Of a DNA stretch of 64,000 nucleotides, positions 39,473 to 48,553 are shown piece by piece. A program made the translations under genes and the position numbers. How positions within the stretch are numbered: position 1 is the first letter of the stretch; each line of letters begins with the position of its first letter. The notes below the pieces were generated by a model that was given only the letters and a program-made list of their open reading frames with translations, was not told the origin of the DNA and searched no databases. This DNA is from Streptomyces lavendofoliae (GTDB lineage Bacteria > Actinomycetota > Actinomycetes > Streptomycetales > Streptomycetaceae): assembly GCF_014649735.1 (NCBI RefSeq), contig NZ_BMTP01000005.1, forward strand, positions 372,001 to 436,000. Reading direction: 5' to 3'.

Positions 39473-39920
39473 TTCGCTGTCGCCGCGCCGGGCAGGCAGG
39501 GAGCACCCGCCGGCCCATACCAGAGCGGGCGTGCGCCCTCGTACCGGACGCTTCCCGGTGGTGCCGGCCGACCGCACGTCAACGTGTTTTCCCTGACGAA
39601 GCGTCCGCATATCGACCGTCGCTCTCCGGAACATGTGTTAACGGTCCGTTTCGCGGGTGTCTGTCTGTGCTCGCTTTGTCCGGATTTCGGTCTTCGGCCC
39701 CTTGGTGATGTTGCCAAAACGAGACCCTTTAAGTGTGGTTTACGGCCCGGACGTACTTAATAGTTGGCTCCATTGAGCTCGGGTCAATGGGTCACGCGCT
39801 GTGGGGAGCGCCGACTCACGAGCACACTCGGGGCACTTGGGTCATCGCCGTCAGGGGTGTCGGCGTACCACCTCGAAGTGCCCCTCTTGTAGTGACAAGT
39901 GGACTCATGAGGAGGAACCC
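39473..39920 (+). promoter_or_regulatory. Long leader/promoter region before the first peptide-transport operon
   Basis: The 450 bases between the typA terminator and the lipoprotein start include the most AT-rich intergenic stretch of this window. It contains a 9-bp inverted repeat GGGGCACTT (39830-39838) / AAGTGCCCC (39876-39884) and a small hairpin CTTGT-AGTG-ACAAG (about 39886-39899) just before the Shine-Dalgarno GAGGAGG at 39910. I could not assign a convincing -10/-35 pair. It probably carries the control sites of the operon. Confidence 0.5.
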
Positions 39921-41540
39921 ATGCGCGGTGCCAAGAGCGCCAAGTGGGTCGCGGGCGCGATAGTCGTCGCCCTGGCAGCCACGGCCTGTGGCGGTGGCGG
40001 TAGCGACACCAAGGCCAACGGTGCCAAGCAGGTCGTGATGGAGCTCGGAGAGCCCCAGAACGGTCTGATCCCGTCGAACACGTACGAGTCCGAGGGCTCC
40101 GAGGTCATGAACGCCCTGTTCACCGGCCTCGTGCGGTACGACGAGAAGAACGAGACCCAGCTCGACATGGCGGCGTCGATCGAGACCAAGGACAGCAAGG
40201 TCTGGACGATCAAGCTCAAGGACGGCTACACGTTCCACAACGGTGAGGCCGTCACCGCGCAGTCCTTCGCGGACGCCTGGAACTACGGCGCCAACCAGGA
40301 CAACACCCAGGAGACGAACCCCCTCTACAACAAGATCGAGGGCTACGCCGACCTGAACCCGGGCGAGGGCAAGAAGCCCGCGACCGACAAGATGAAGGGC
40401 CTGAAGGTCGTCGACGAGAAGACCCTCGAGGTCACGCTCACGGCTCCGTTCAGCGCCTTCAAGACCATGCTGGGCTTCAACGCGTTCTACCCGCTGCCGA
40501 AGGCCTTCTTCAAGGACCCGAAGAGCTTCGAGACCGCGCCCATCGGCAACGGCATGTTCAAGATGGACGGCAAGTTCGTCCGCAACCAGCAGATCAAGAC
40601 GGTCAAGTACGACAAGCACTCCGACGCGGGCCAGGTCAAGATCCCCGGGGTCACCTTCAAGATCTACAACAACCAGGACACGGCCTACCGTGACCTGCTC
40701 GGTGGCCGCGTCGACATCATGGACACCGTTCCGCTGTCCGCGATGACCACCGCCGCCAAGGACCTCGGCGACCGCTACATCCAGGGCACCGACTCGGGCG
40801 TCGGCTACATCGGCTTCCCGATCAAGTACAACAAGGTCTACGCGAAGCCGGAGATCCGCAAGGCGATCTCCCAGGCGATCGACCGCAAGGCGATCACCGA
40901 GAAGATCTTCGTGAACACCCGTACGCCGGCGGACGACTTCATCAACCCGCTGGTCCCGGGCTACCGCAGCGGTGCCTGTGGCGCGCCCTGCACCTTCGAC
41001 CCGGCCGCTGCCAAGAAGGCGTTCGACGCCGCGGGCGGTCTGCCGGGCAACAAGATGGAGCTCGGCTACAACGCCGACGGCGGCCACAAGGACTGGATCG
41101 AGGCCGTCGCCGCGCAGCTCGAGAAGAACCTCGGCGTCGACGTCACCGTCAAGCCGTTCGAGCAGTTCCAGACCATCCTGAACGACCTCGGTGACAAGAA
41201 GTACAGCGGCGCGTTCCGCCTGGCGTGGTCCATGGACTACCCGCACCCGGAGAACTACCTGCGCCCCGTCTTCTCCGAGGACGCCATCGAGCACGGCTCG
41301 AACTACTCGGGCTACGTCAACCCGCAGGTCGAGAAGTTCCTCGACCAGGGTGACACGGCGACCACCGAGGACGCGGCGATCAAGGCCTACCAGCAGGCCG
41401 ACGACCTCATCCTGAAGGACATGCCGTACATCCCGGTGTACTTCTACAAGCTGAACGCCGGCCTCAGCAAGAACCTCAAGCCGGGCGTGCGGATCGACAA
41501 CATGACCCAGATCGACTGGACCACGGTCAACCCCGCCTGA
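39921..41540 (+). CDS. Oligopeptide-binding lipoprotein (BldK-type cassette 1)
   Basis: A 539-residue SBP_bac_5 protein. The lipoprotein signal (GAIVVALAATAC, lipidated Cys23) is followed by GGGGSDTK. The fold is typical: LGEPQNGLIPSNTYESEGSE, FHNGEAVTAQSFADAWNYG, GNGMFKMDGKFV, ISQAIDRKAITEKIF, AFRLAWSMDYPHPENYLRPV. It would bind extracellular oligopeptides for the permease/ATPase genes that follow. AGGAGG lies five bases before the ATG. In S. coelicolor the bldK oligopeptide permease, needed for aerial growth, is next to typA, so this or the next cassette is probably its counterpart; I cannot decide which from sequence alone. A hairpin separates it from the permease genes. Confidence 0.92.
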   Translation: MRGAKSAKWVAGAIVVALAATACGGGGSDTKANGAKQVVMELGEPQNGLIPSNTYESEGSEVMNALFTGLVRYDEKNETQLDMAASIETKDSKVWTIKLKDGYTFHNGEAVTAQSFADAWNYGANQDNTQETNPLYNKIEGYADLNPGEGKKPATDKMKGLKVVDEKTLEVTLTAPFSAFKTMLGFNAFYPLPKAFFKDPKSFETAPIGNGMFKMDGKFVRNQQIKTVKYDKHSDAGQVKIPGVTFKIYNNQDTAYRDLLGGRVDIMDTVPLSAMTTAAKDLGDRYIQGTDSGVGYIGFPIKYNKVYAKPEIRKAISQAIDRKAITEKIFVNTRTPADDFINPLVPGYRSGACGAPCTFDPAAAKKAFDAAGGLPGNKMELGYNADGGHKDWIEAVAAQLEKNLGVDVTVKPFEQFQTILNDLGDKKYSGAFRLAWSMDYPHPENYLRPVFSEDAIEHGSNYSGYVNPQVEKFLDQGDTATTEDAAIKAYQQADDLILKDMPYIPVYFYKLNAGLSKNLKPGVRIDNMTQIDWTTVNPA

Positions 41541-41579
41541 CGGTTCAAAGGATCTCTCCAGGGAGGTCCTGACAGCAGT

Positions 41580-41610
41580 GGGGGTGACGGGGTTCTGCCC
41601 CGTCACCCCC
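41580..41610 (+). terminator. Intra-operon hairpin between binding protein and permease
   Basis: A perfect 13-bp stem (GGGGGTGACGGGG / CCCCGTCACCCCC, five-base loop) lies 40 bases after the lipoprotein stop and ~90 bases before the permease. It may act as a partial terminator or an mRNA stabiliser, making more binding protein than membrane parts. Confidence 0.65.
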
Positions 41611-41698
41611 CTTCTGCCGTCTCGTTGTCGATTACCCCTCACCCGGGCCGGGGCCCACTGGTGTGCCCCCTCCCGGTATCCGTACAACTGGAGACCTG

Positions 41699-42622
41699 AT
41701 GGGTCGTTATGTGATCAGGCGTCTTCTGCAGGCGATACCCGTACTGCTCGGCGCGACAATTCTTATCTACTGCCTCGTCTTCCTGCTGCCCGGCGACCCG
41801 ATCCAGGCGCTGGCGGGGGAGAAGAAGGCAGACCCCAACATCACCGCCATCCTGCGGGAGCAGTACCACCTCAATGACCCGCTCTACCAGCGGTACTGGT
41901 ACTACATCTCGGGCGTGCTGACGGGCGATTTCGGCACCGACTTCACCGGCCGGCCGGTGGCCGAGATCATGAGCGAGACCTTCCCGGTCACCCTCAACCT
42001 GGCCACCATCGCGTTCGCCGTCGAGGCGGTCATCGGTATCATCGCGGGTGTCTTCTCCGCGCTCGGCCGCGGCAAGTTCCTCGACAACGTGGTGCTGCTG
42101 TCGACCCTTCTCCTGGTCTCCGTCCCGGTCTTCGTGCTGGGCAACGTGCTCCAGCTGGTGCTCGGCGTCAAATGGGCCATCGCGCCCATCAGTTACGACT
42201 CCGAGGACATGACCACCCTCATCCTTCCCGCGGTGGTGCTCGCCTCCGCGTCGCTCGCGTACATCACGCGGCTGACGCGCACGAGCATGATGGAGACGAT
42301 GCGCGCCGACTACGTGCGCACCGCCACCGCCAAGGGCCTCAGCCGGTCGCGGGTCATCGTGCGGCACGCCCTGCGCAACGCCATGATCCCGATCGTCACG
42401 TTCCTCGGTGTCGACCTCGGCGCCCTGATGGGCGGAGCGATCATCACCGAGCGCATCTTCAACATCCCCGGTATCGGCGGCACGCTCTACCAGGCCGTGT
42501 ACCTGCGCCAGGGGACGACCGTCGTCAGCATCGTCACCGTGCTCGTCCTCGTCTACATCGCCGCCAACCTGATCGTGGACCTGCTCTACGCCGTGCTCGA
42601 CCCGAGGATCCGCTATGCCTGA
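41699..42622 (+). CDS. Oligopeptide ABC transporter permease 1 (cassette 1)
   Basis: A 307-residue DppB/OppB-type permease with six membrane helices beginning MGRYVIRRLLQAIPVLLGAT. The cytoplasmic EAA loop is DYVRTATAKGLSRSRVIVRH followed by ALRNAMIPIVTFLG, the site that docks with an ATPase. ATG at 41699 follows GGAG six bases away; an earlier in-frame ATG at 41663 lacks this and is unlikely. The stop overlaps the next permease start by eight bases (ATGCCTGA). Confidence 0.95.
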   Translation: MGRYVIRRLLQAIPVLLGATILIYCLVFLLPGDPIQALAGEKKADPNITAILREQYHLNDPLYQRYWYYISGVLTGDFGTDFTGRPVAEIMSETFPVTLNLATIAFAVEAVIGIIAGVFSALGRGKFLDNVVLLSTLLLVSVPVFVLGNVLQLVLGVKWAIAPISYDSEDMTTLILPAVVLASASLAYITRLTRTSMMETMRADYVRTATAKGLSRSRVIVRHALRNAMIPIVTFLGVDLGALMGGAIITERIFNIPGIGGTLYQAVYLRQGTTVVSIVTVLVLVYIAANLIVDLLYAVLDPRIRYA

Positions 42623-43568
42623 GAACACCTCCACCACCGTCGAGGAGAGCGCGGTCCCGGTCGCCACCGCGGCCGGCGGCGCCGTCAAGGGCACGAAGAA
42701 GGACAAGCCCGAGCGGGTCGCCAGCATGTGGAGCGACGCCCGGCGCGACCTGATGCGCAACTGGGTGTTCCTGGTCTCCGCCGTCCTGATCCTGGCCCTG
42801 CTGGTGATCGCCGCCTTCCCGGGGCTGTTCACCAGCGGCGACCCGTACGCCAAGGGCTTCTGCGACCTGTCGAACTCGGTCGTCCCGCCCACCGGCGCGC
42901 ACTGGTTCGGCTTCGACGTCCAGGGCTGCGACATCTACACGCGGACGATCTACGGCACCCGCAACTCGATCATCGTCGGTGTGCTGACCTCCGTCCTGAC
43001 CACGCTCGTCGGCTGCGTCCTCGGCATGGTCGCCGGTCTGCGCGGCGGCTGGCTGGACGTCCTCGTCTCGCGTTTCACCGAGGTCTGGTTCGCCATCCCG
43101 ACCATGCTCGGCGGTCTGCTCGTGCTGGCCATGCTCGGCACCGGCAACGTCGTCACGGTCTCGCTGATCATGGCGGTGCTCGGCTGGCCGCAGCTGTTCC
43201 GCATCATGCGCGGTTCGGTGATCACCAACAAGCAGAACGACTACGTGATGGCCGCCCGCGCGCTCGGGGCCGGCGGCTGGCGCATCGCGATGCGCCACAT
43301 CCTGCCGAACGCGCTCGCCCCGGTGATCGTGGTCAGCACCATCAACCTCGGCGTCTACATCTCGGCCGAGGCGGCGTTCTCGTACCTCGGCATCGGCGTC
43401 CAGTCCCCGAACATCTCCTGGGGCCTCATGATCAGTGATGGCCAGGACCGCTTCCTGAGCGCCCCGCACATGGTGCTCTTCCCGTCGCTGTTCCTGAGCA
43501 TCACGGTCCTGGCGTTCATCATGCTCGGCGAAGCGGTCCGCGACGCCCTCGACCCCAAGCTGCGCTAG
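42615..43568 (+). CDS. Oligopeptide ABC transporter permease 2 (cassette 1)
   Basis: A 317-residue DppC/OppC-type permease. A ~40-residue cytoplasmic N-terminus is followed by the OppC_N helix (WVFLVSAVLILALLVIAAFP), a periplasmic loop with two cysteines (KGFCDLS; VQGCDIYTR), then five helices with the EAA loop DYVMAARALGAGGWRIAMRH. It ends VRDALDPKLR. It heterodimerises with the preceding permease to form the pore, and overlaps that gene by eight bases, so translation is coupled. Confidence 0.95.
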   Translation: MPENTSTTVEESAVPVATAAGGAVKGTKKDKPERVASMWSDARRDLMRNWVFLVSAVLILALLVIAAFPGLFTSGDPYAKGFCDLSNSVVPPTGAHWFGFDVQGCDIYTRTIYGTRNSIIVGVLTSVLTTLVGCVLGMVAGLRGGWLDVLVSRFTEVWFAIPTMLGGLLVLAMLGTGNVVTVSLIMAVLGWPQLFRIMRGSVITNKQNDYVMAARALGAGGWRIAMRHILPNALAPVIVVSTINLGVYISAEAAFSYLGIGVQSPNISWGLMISDGQDRFLSAPHMVLFPSLFLSITVLAFIMLGEAVRDALDPKLR

Positions 43569-43579
43569 GAGGGCGTACG

Positions 43580-44632
43580 TTGACCACCATCGACAAGAAG
43601 ACGAGCGCCTCCGGCGCCACGAGCGCCACGGGCGCTCCGCTCCTCGAAGTGCGCGACCTGCACGTCGAGTTCCACACCCGGGACGGCGTCGCCAAGGCGA
43701 TCAACGGTGTGAGCTACAGCGTCGAAGCCGGCGAGACCCTCGCCGTCCTCGGCGAGTCGGGCTCCGGCAAGTCGGTCACCGCCCAGGCGATCATGGGCAT
43801 CCTCGACATGCCGCCCGGCCGCATCCCCAAGGGCGAGATCCTGTTCCACGGCGAGGACATGCTGACGATGTCCGCCGAGGAGCGCCGCAAGATCCGCGGC
43901 CGCCGTATCGCGATGATCTTCCAGGACGCGCTGTCCGCGCTGAACCCGGTGCTGTCCGTCGGCTACCAGCTCGGCGAGATGTACCGGGTGCACCTGGGCC
44001 TGTCCCGCAAGGAGGCCAAGGCCCGGGCGATCGAGCTGATGGACCGGGTGAAGATCCCGGCCGCCGCGGCGCGGGTGAACGACTACCCGCACCAGTTCTC
44101 CGGCGGTATGCGCCAGCGCATCATGATCGCCATGGCGATGGCGCTGGAGCCGGACCTGATCATCGCGGACGAGCCGACCACCGCGCTCGACGTGACCGTC
44201 CAGGCCCAGGTCATGGACCTGCTCGCGGAGCTCCAGCGCGAGGAGAACATGGGCCTGATCCTCATCACCCACGACCTCGGTGTCGTCGCCGACGTCGCCG
44301 ACAAGATCGCGGTGATGTACGCGGGCCGGATCGTCGAGCAGTCGCCGATCCACGAGCTGTACAAGCGCCCCGCGCACCCGTACACCCGTGGTCTGCTCGA
44401 CTCCATCCCGCGCCTGGACCAGAAGGGCCAGGAGCTGTACGCGATCAAGGGCCTGCCGCCCAACCTGATGAAGATCCCGCCGGGCTGTGCCTTCAACCCG
44501 CGCTGCCCCAAGGCGCGGGACATCTGCCGTACGGAGGTCCCGGCCCTGGTGCCGGTGACCGAGCAGGACGGCGGCGAGCTGCCCGGCCGCGGCAGCGCGT
44601 GCCACTTCTGGAAGGAGACGATCCATGGCTGA
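43580..44632 (+). CDS. Oligopeptide ABC transporter ATPase 1 (cassette 1), TTG start
   Basis: A 350-residue OppD/DppD-type ATPase. Walker A GESGSGKS at residues 58-65, signature [19 protein letters not shown], Walker [14 protein letters not shown] and the H-loop ITHDLG are intact. The end carries the oligopeptide-transporter C-terminal domain with cysteines ([21 protein letters not shown]). The start is an uncommon TTG at 43580, supported by AGGAGGG seven bases upstream. It overlaps the next ATPase gene by eight bases (ATGGCTGA). Confidence 0.95.
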   Translation: MTTIDKKTSASGATSATGAPLLEVRDLHVEFHTRDGVAKAINGVSYSVEAGETLAVLGESGSGKSVTAQAIMGILDMPPGRIPKGEILFHGEDMLTMSAEERRKIRGRRIAMIFQDALSALNPVLSVGYQLGEMYRVHLGLSRKEAKARAIELMDRVKIPAAAARVNDYPHQFSGGMRQRIMIAMAMALEPDLIIADEPTTALDVTVQAQVMDLLAELQREENMGLILITHDLGVVADVADKIAVMYAGRIVEQSPIHELYKRPAHPYTRGLLDSIPRLDQKGQELYAIKGLPPNLMKIPPGCAFNPRCPKARDICRTEVPALVPVTEQDGGELPGRGSACHFWKETIHG

Positions 44633-45773
44633 GCTCAGGAAAGAGGACGAGGCCGTGGACGCGACCCCGAACGTCACCGAGGTGGAGACGGTCGAGGCGG
44701 CCACCGAGACCGCCGCGGTCGCGGCGATCGAGGCCCCGGTGGAGCGCGGTGAGCCGATCCTCCAGGTGCGGGGCCTGGTCAAGCACTTCCCGCTGACCCA
44801 GGGCATCCTGTTCAAGAAGCAGGTCGGCGCGGTCAAGGCCGTCGACGGGGTCTCCTTCGACCTCTACCAGGGCGAGACCCTCGGCATCGTGGGCGAGTCC
44901 GGCTGTGGCAAGTCCACGGTCGCCAAGCTGCTGATGATGCTGGAGACCGCGACCGCGGGCGAGATCTTCTACAAGGGCCAGGACATCACCAAGCTGTCCG
45001 GCCGGGCGCTGAAGGCGGTCCGCCGCAACATCCAGATGGTGTTCCAGGACCCGTACACCTCGCTCAACCCCCGGATGACCGTCGGCGACATCATCGGCGA
45101 GCCCTTCGACATCCACCCCGAGGTGGCCCCCAAGGGCGACCGGCGGCGCAAGGTGCAGGAGCTGCTCGACGTGGTCGGGCTCAACCCCGAGTACATCAAC
45201 CGCTACCCGCACCAGTTCTCCGGCGGTCAGCGCCAGCGCATCGGCATCGCCCGCGGCCTGGCGCTCAACCCCGAGATCATCATCTGCGACGAGCCGGTCT
45301 CGGCGCTGGACGTCTCGGTGCAGGCGCAGGTCGTCAACCTGATGGAGAAGCTCCAGGACGAGTTCAACCTCTCCTACCTCTTCATCGCGCACGACCTGTC
45401 GATCGTCCGGCACATCTCCGACCGCGTCGGTGTGATGTACCTGGGCAAGATGGCGGAGATCGGCACCGACACGCAGATCTACGACCACCCCACCCACCCC
45501 TACACCCAGGCGCTGCTGTCGGCCGTCCCGGTGCCCGACCCCGAGGCCCGCGAGGGCCGGGAGCGGATCATCCTCACCGGTGACGTCCCCTCGCCGGCGA
45601 ACCCGCCGTCCGGCTGCCGCTTCCGCACCCGGTGCTGGAAGGCGCAGGACAAGTGCGCCACCGACGTGCCGCTGCTGGCGATCCCGGAGCGCTTCCAGGG
45701 CTCCGACACCCCGGCGGCGCACGAGTCGGCGTGCCACTTCGCCGAGGAGAAGGACGTCGTCCACGCGGCTTAG
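44625..45773 (+). CDS. Oligopeptide ABC transporter ATPase 2 (cassette 1)
   Basis: A 382-residue OppF/DppF-type ATPase. A Glu/Val/Ala-rich extension of ~45 residues precedes the conserved start [20 protein letters not shown]. Walker [11 protein letters not shown]-loop [20 protein letters not shown], signature [19 protein letters not shown], Walker [13 protein letters not shown] and the C-terminal four-cysteine region ([14 protein letters not shown]) are present. Large stretches of its DNA are the same as in the matching gene of cassette 2, including synonymous positions. The operon ends here with a strong terminator. Confidence 0.95.
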   Translation: MAELRKEDEAVDATPNVTEVETVEAATETAAVAAIEAPVERGEPILQVRGLVKHFPLTQGILFKKQVGAVKAVDGVSFDLYQGETLGIVGESGCGKSTVAKLLMMLETATAGEIFYKGQDITKLSGRALKAVRRNIQMVFQDPYTSLNPRMTVGDIIGEPFDIHPEVAPKGDRRRKVQELLDVVGLNPEYINRYPHQFSGGQRQRIGIARGLALNPEIIICDEPVSALDVSVQAQVVNLMEKLQDEFNLSYLFIAHDLSIVRHISDRVGVMYLGKMAEIGTDTQIYDHPTHPYTQALLSAVPVPDPEAREGRERIILTGDVPSPANPPSGCRFRTRCWKAQDKCATDVPLLAIPERFQGSDTPAAHESACHFAEEKDVVHAA

Positions 45774-45792
45774 CGCGCGAGAGCGCACGACG

Positions 45793-45829
45793 GGAGGTGC
45801 CCCGGCCGGTCGACGGCCGGGGCACCTCC
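45793..45829 (+). terminator. Terminator after peptide-transport cassette 1
   Basis: A perfect 16-bp stem (45793-45808 and 45814-45829, five-base loop) 20 bases after the stop. It separates the two cassettes, so cassette 2 has its own promoter in the 145 bases that follow. Confidence 0.88.
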
Positions 45830-45974
45830 GCGTCCGGGGCACTTCCGCGTCCGGGGCGCCGGGCGTCACGCATGCGGGTGGCGCCGCGCCCGTACGGGCG
45901 GCTAAAGGGTGCGGTATCAGCACGTATGCGGTGGTATGTGGGTCCAGGGCACCGAGGACCACGGGAGGCACCCC

Positions 45975-47600
45975 ATGCGCCGAGCCACCAGGCACGCCAA
46001 GTGGGCCGCGTGCGCGACGGCCGTCGCCCTCGCGGCGACCGCCTGCGGCGGCGGCGACGGCGGGACCGGCGGCGCCGACGGGGTCCTCAGCTCGTCCTGG
46101 GGCGACCCGCAGAACCCGATCGAGCCGGCCAACACCAACGAGGTCCAGGGCGGCAAGGTCCTCGACATGCTCTTCCGCGGCCTGAAGAGGTACGACCCCA
46201 AGACCGGCGAGGCCCGCGACATGGTCGCGGAGAAGATCGAGACGACCGACTCGCAGAACTTCACCATCACGCTCAAGCCCGGCTGGAAGTTCAGCAACGG
46301 CGAACCGGTCACCGCCACATCCTTCACCGACGCCTGGAACTACGGAGCCCACGTCGAGAACAAGCAGGCCAACTCGCCCTTCTTCAGCGACATCGTCGGC
46401 TACGAGGACGTCCACCCCGCCTCCGGACCGGCCAAGGCGAAGACCATGCGCGGCCTGGTGGTCAAGAACGACCGCACCTTCACCGTCGCCCTGAAGGAGA
46501 AGTTCTCCTCCTGGCCCGAGACCCTCGGCTACCAGGCCTTCGTCCCGCTGCCGAAGACGTTCTTCACCGACCACGCCGCGTGGCTCGCCAAGCCCGTCGG
46601 CAACGGCCCCTACACGGTGGAGTCGTACACCCGCGGCAGTGGTATGAAGCTGCGCCGGTGGGACGGCTACACGGGTGCGGACAAGGCGCGGAACGGCGGC
46701 GTGGACCTCGTCGTCTACACCGACAACAACACCGCCTACACCGACCTGATCGCCGGGAACCTCGACCTCGTCGACGACGTACCCGCGCAACAGCTCAAGA
46801 ACGTGCGGAACGACCTCGGCGACCGCTACATCAACCAGCCCGCCCTCATCATCCAGACGCTGGTCTTCCCGCTCTACCGCCCCGAGTGGAACAAGCCCGG
46901 CATGGAGAAGGTCCGCCAGGGCCTGTCCAGGGCGATCAACCGTGACGAGATCACCAAGCAGATCTTCCAGGGCACCCGCACCCCCGCCAAGGACTGGACG
47001 TCGCCCGCCCTCGGCGGCGACGGCGGTTACCGGGAGATCTGCGGCGACGCCTGCGCGTACGACCCGGCCGCGGCCAAGCGGCTCATCGAGGAGGGCGGCG
47101 GTCTGCCCGGCGGCAAGGTGACACTGACCTCCAACGTCGACACCGGCTCCCACCGCGCCTGGATGGACGCCGTCTGCAACAGCGTCAACAACGCGCTGGG
47201 CCGGGGCGCCGTCTGCACCGTCAACCCCATCGGCACCTTCGCCGACTTCCGCAACCAGCAGACGACGTTCAAGTTCAGCGGCCCCTTCCGCTCCGGGTGG
47301 CAGGCCGACTACCCGCTGATCCAGAACTTCTTGGAGCCGCTCTACTACACCGGCGGGTCGTCCAACTACGGCAAGTTCAGCGACAAGGAGTTCGACGGCC
47401 TGGTCGACAAGGCCAACCGAGAGGCCGACCAGGCGCGGGCCGTCAAGGACTTCCAGGCCGCCGAGCAGATCCTCGCCGACCAGATGCCGGCCATCCCGCT
47501 CTGGTACCAGAACGGCAGCGCCGGCTACTCCGAGCGGCTCTCCGACGTCACCCTCAACCAGTTCAGCGTTCCCGTCTACGACCAGATCAAGGTCGGCTGA
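45975..47600 (+). CDS. Oligopeptide-binding lipoprotein (BldK-type cassette 2)
   Basis: A 541-residue SBP_bac_5 lipoprotein. The lipobox ALAATAC places the modified cysteine at residue 24. The ligand-binding fold continues through SSSWGDPQNPIEPANTNEVQ, FSNGEPVTATSFTDAWNYGA, PVGNGPYTVESYTRG, LSRAINRDEITKQIFQG to YQNGSAGYSERLSDVTLNQF. It resembles the cassette 1 binding protein in length and motifs but differs through most of its sequence, so the peptide preferences may differ. The upstream in-frame ATG at 45909 lacks a ribosome site; GGGAGG before 45975 is well placed. The permease follows after 29 bases without a hairpin, unlike cassette 1. Confidence 0.92.
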   Translation: MRRATRHAKWAACATAVALAATACGGGDGGTGGADGVLSSSWGDPQNPIEPANTNEVQGGKVLDMLFRGLKRYDPKTGEARDMVAEKIETTDSQNFTITLKPGWKFSNGEPVTATSFTDAWNYGAHVENKQANSPFFSDIVGYEDVHPASGPAKAKTMRGLVVKNDRTFTVALKEKFSSWPETLGYQAFVPLPKTFFTDHAAWLAKPVGNGPYTVESYTRGSGMKLRRWDGYTGADKARNGGVDLVVYTDNNTAYTDLIAGNLDLVDDVPAQQLKNVRNDLGDRYINQPALIIQTLVFPLYRPEWNKPGMEKVRQGLSRAINRDEITKQIFQGTRTPAKDWTSPALGGDGGYREICGDACAYDPAAAKRLIEEGGGLPGGKVTLTSNVDTGSHRAWMDAVCNSVNNALGRGAVCTVNPIGTFADFRNQQTTFKFSGPFRSGWQADYPLIQNFLEPLYYTGGSSNYGKFSDKEFDGLVDKANREADQARAVKDFQAAEQILADQMPAIPLWYQNGSAGYSERLSDVTLNQFSVPVYDQIKVG

Positions 47601-47629
47601 CGCCCGCCAACTCCACCACCGGAGCCCCC

Positions 47630-48553
47630 ATGGGACGCTATGTGATCCGGCGGCTGCTCCAGATGATCCCGGTGTTCATCGGCAGCACGTTCCTCATCTT
47701 CTTCATGGTGTACGCGCTCGGCGACCCGGTCGCGGCCCTCTTCGGCGACAAGGCGCCCGACCCCGCCACCGTCGCCCGCATCCGCGCGGACCTCCACCTC
47801 GACCAGCCGCTGTGGAAGCAGTACCTGCTGTACATGGGCGCGATCTTCCAGGGCGACTTCGGCACCGCGTTCAACGGGCAGCCGGTCACCGAACTGATGG
47901 CCTCCGCCTTCCCCGTCACCCTCCGCCTCACCGTCGTCGCCATCGTCATCGAGATCGTCATCGGCATCACGCTCGGCGTCGTCAGCGGCCTCAAGCGCGG
48001 CCGCCCCCTCGACACCGGCCTGCTCGTCCTCACCCTCGTCGTCATCTCCGTCCCCACCTTCGTCTCCGGCTACCTCCTCCAGTTCCTCCTCGGTGTGAAA
48101 TGGGGCTGGGTGCGGCCCTCCGTCTCCTCCGACGCCCGCCTCGACGAGCTGATCCTCCCGGGCGTGGTCCTCGCCCTCGTCTCCCTCGCCTACGTCACCC
48201 GTCTCAGCCGCACCTCCATCGCCGAGAACGTCCGCGCCGACTACGTCCGCACCGCCGTCGCCAAGGGACTGCCGCGCCGCCGGGTCGTCACCCGCCACCT
48301 CCTGCGCAACTCCCTCATCCCCGTCGTCACCTTCATCGGAGCCGACATCGGCGCGCTGATGGGCGGCGCCATCGTCACCGAGCGGATCTTCAACATCCAC
48401 GGCGTCGGCTACCAGCTGTACCAGGGCATCCTCCGCAACAACGCTCCCACCGTCGTCGGCTTCGTGACGATCCTCGTGATCGTCTTCCTGGTGGCCAACC
48501 TGCTCGTCGACCTGCTGTACGCGGTCCTGGACCCGAGGATCCGCTATGCCTGA
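47630..48553 (+). CDS. Oligopeptide ABC transporter permease 1 (cassette 2)
   Basis: A 307-residue DppB/OppB-type permease of the same length as its cassette 1 counterpart, starting MGRYVIRRLLQMIPVFIGST. The EAA loop is DYVRTAVAKGLPRRRVVTRH and the end is VDLLYAVLDPRIRYA, as in cassette 1. Six hydrophobic helices are visible. The start follows GGAG at five bases. Its stop overlaps the next start by eight bases, the same junction sequence as in cassette 1. Confidence 0.95.
   Translation: MGRYVIRRLLQMIPVFIGSTFLIFFMVYALGDPVAALFGDKAPDPATVARIRADLHLDQPLWKQYLLYMGAIFQGDFGTAFNGQPVTELMASAFPVTLRLTVVAIVIEIVIGITLGVVSGLKRGRPLDTGLLVLTLVVISVPTFVSGYLLQFLLGVKWGWVRPSVSSDARLDELILPGVVLALVSLAYVTRLSRTSIAENVRADYVRTAVAKGLPRRRVVTRHLLRNSLIPVVTFIGADIGALMGGAIVTERIFNIHGVGYQLYQGILRNNAPTVVGFVTILVIVFLVANLLVDLLYAVLDPRIRYA

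Noticed and set aside
39754..39774. Developmental-regulator (AdpA-type) site near TTAATAGTTGGCTCCATT
   Set aside because: The match to the degenerate consensus is incomplete (TGGCT instead of TGGC followed by G or C), so I did not call it.
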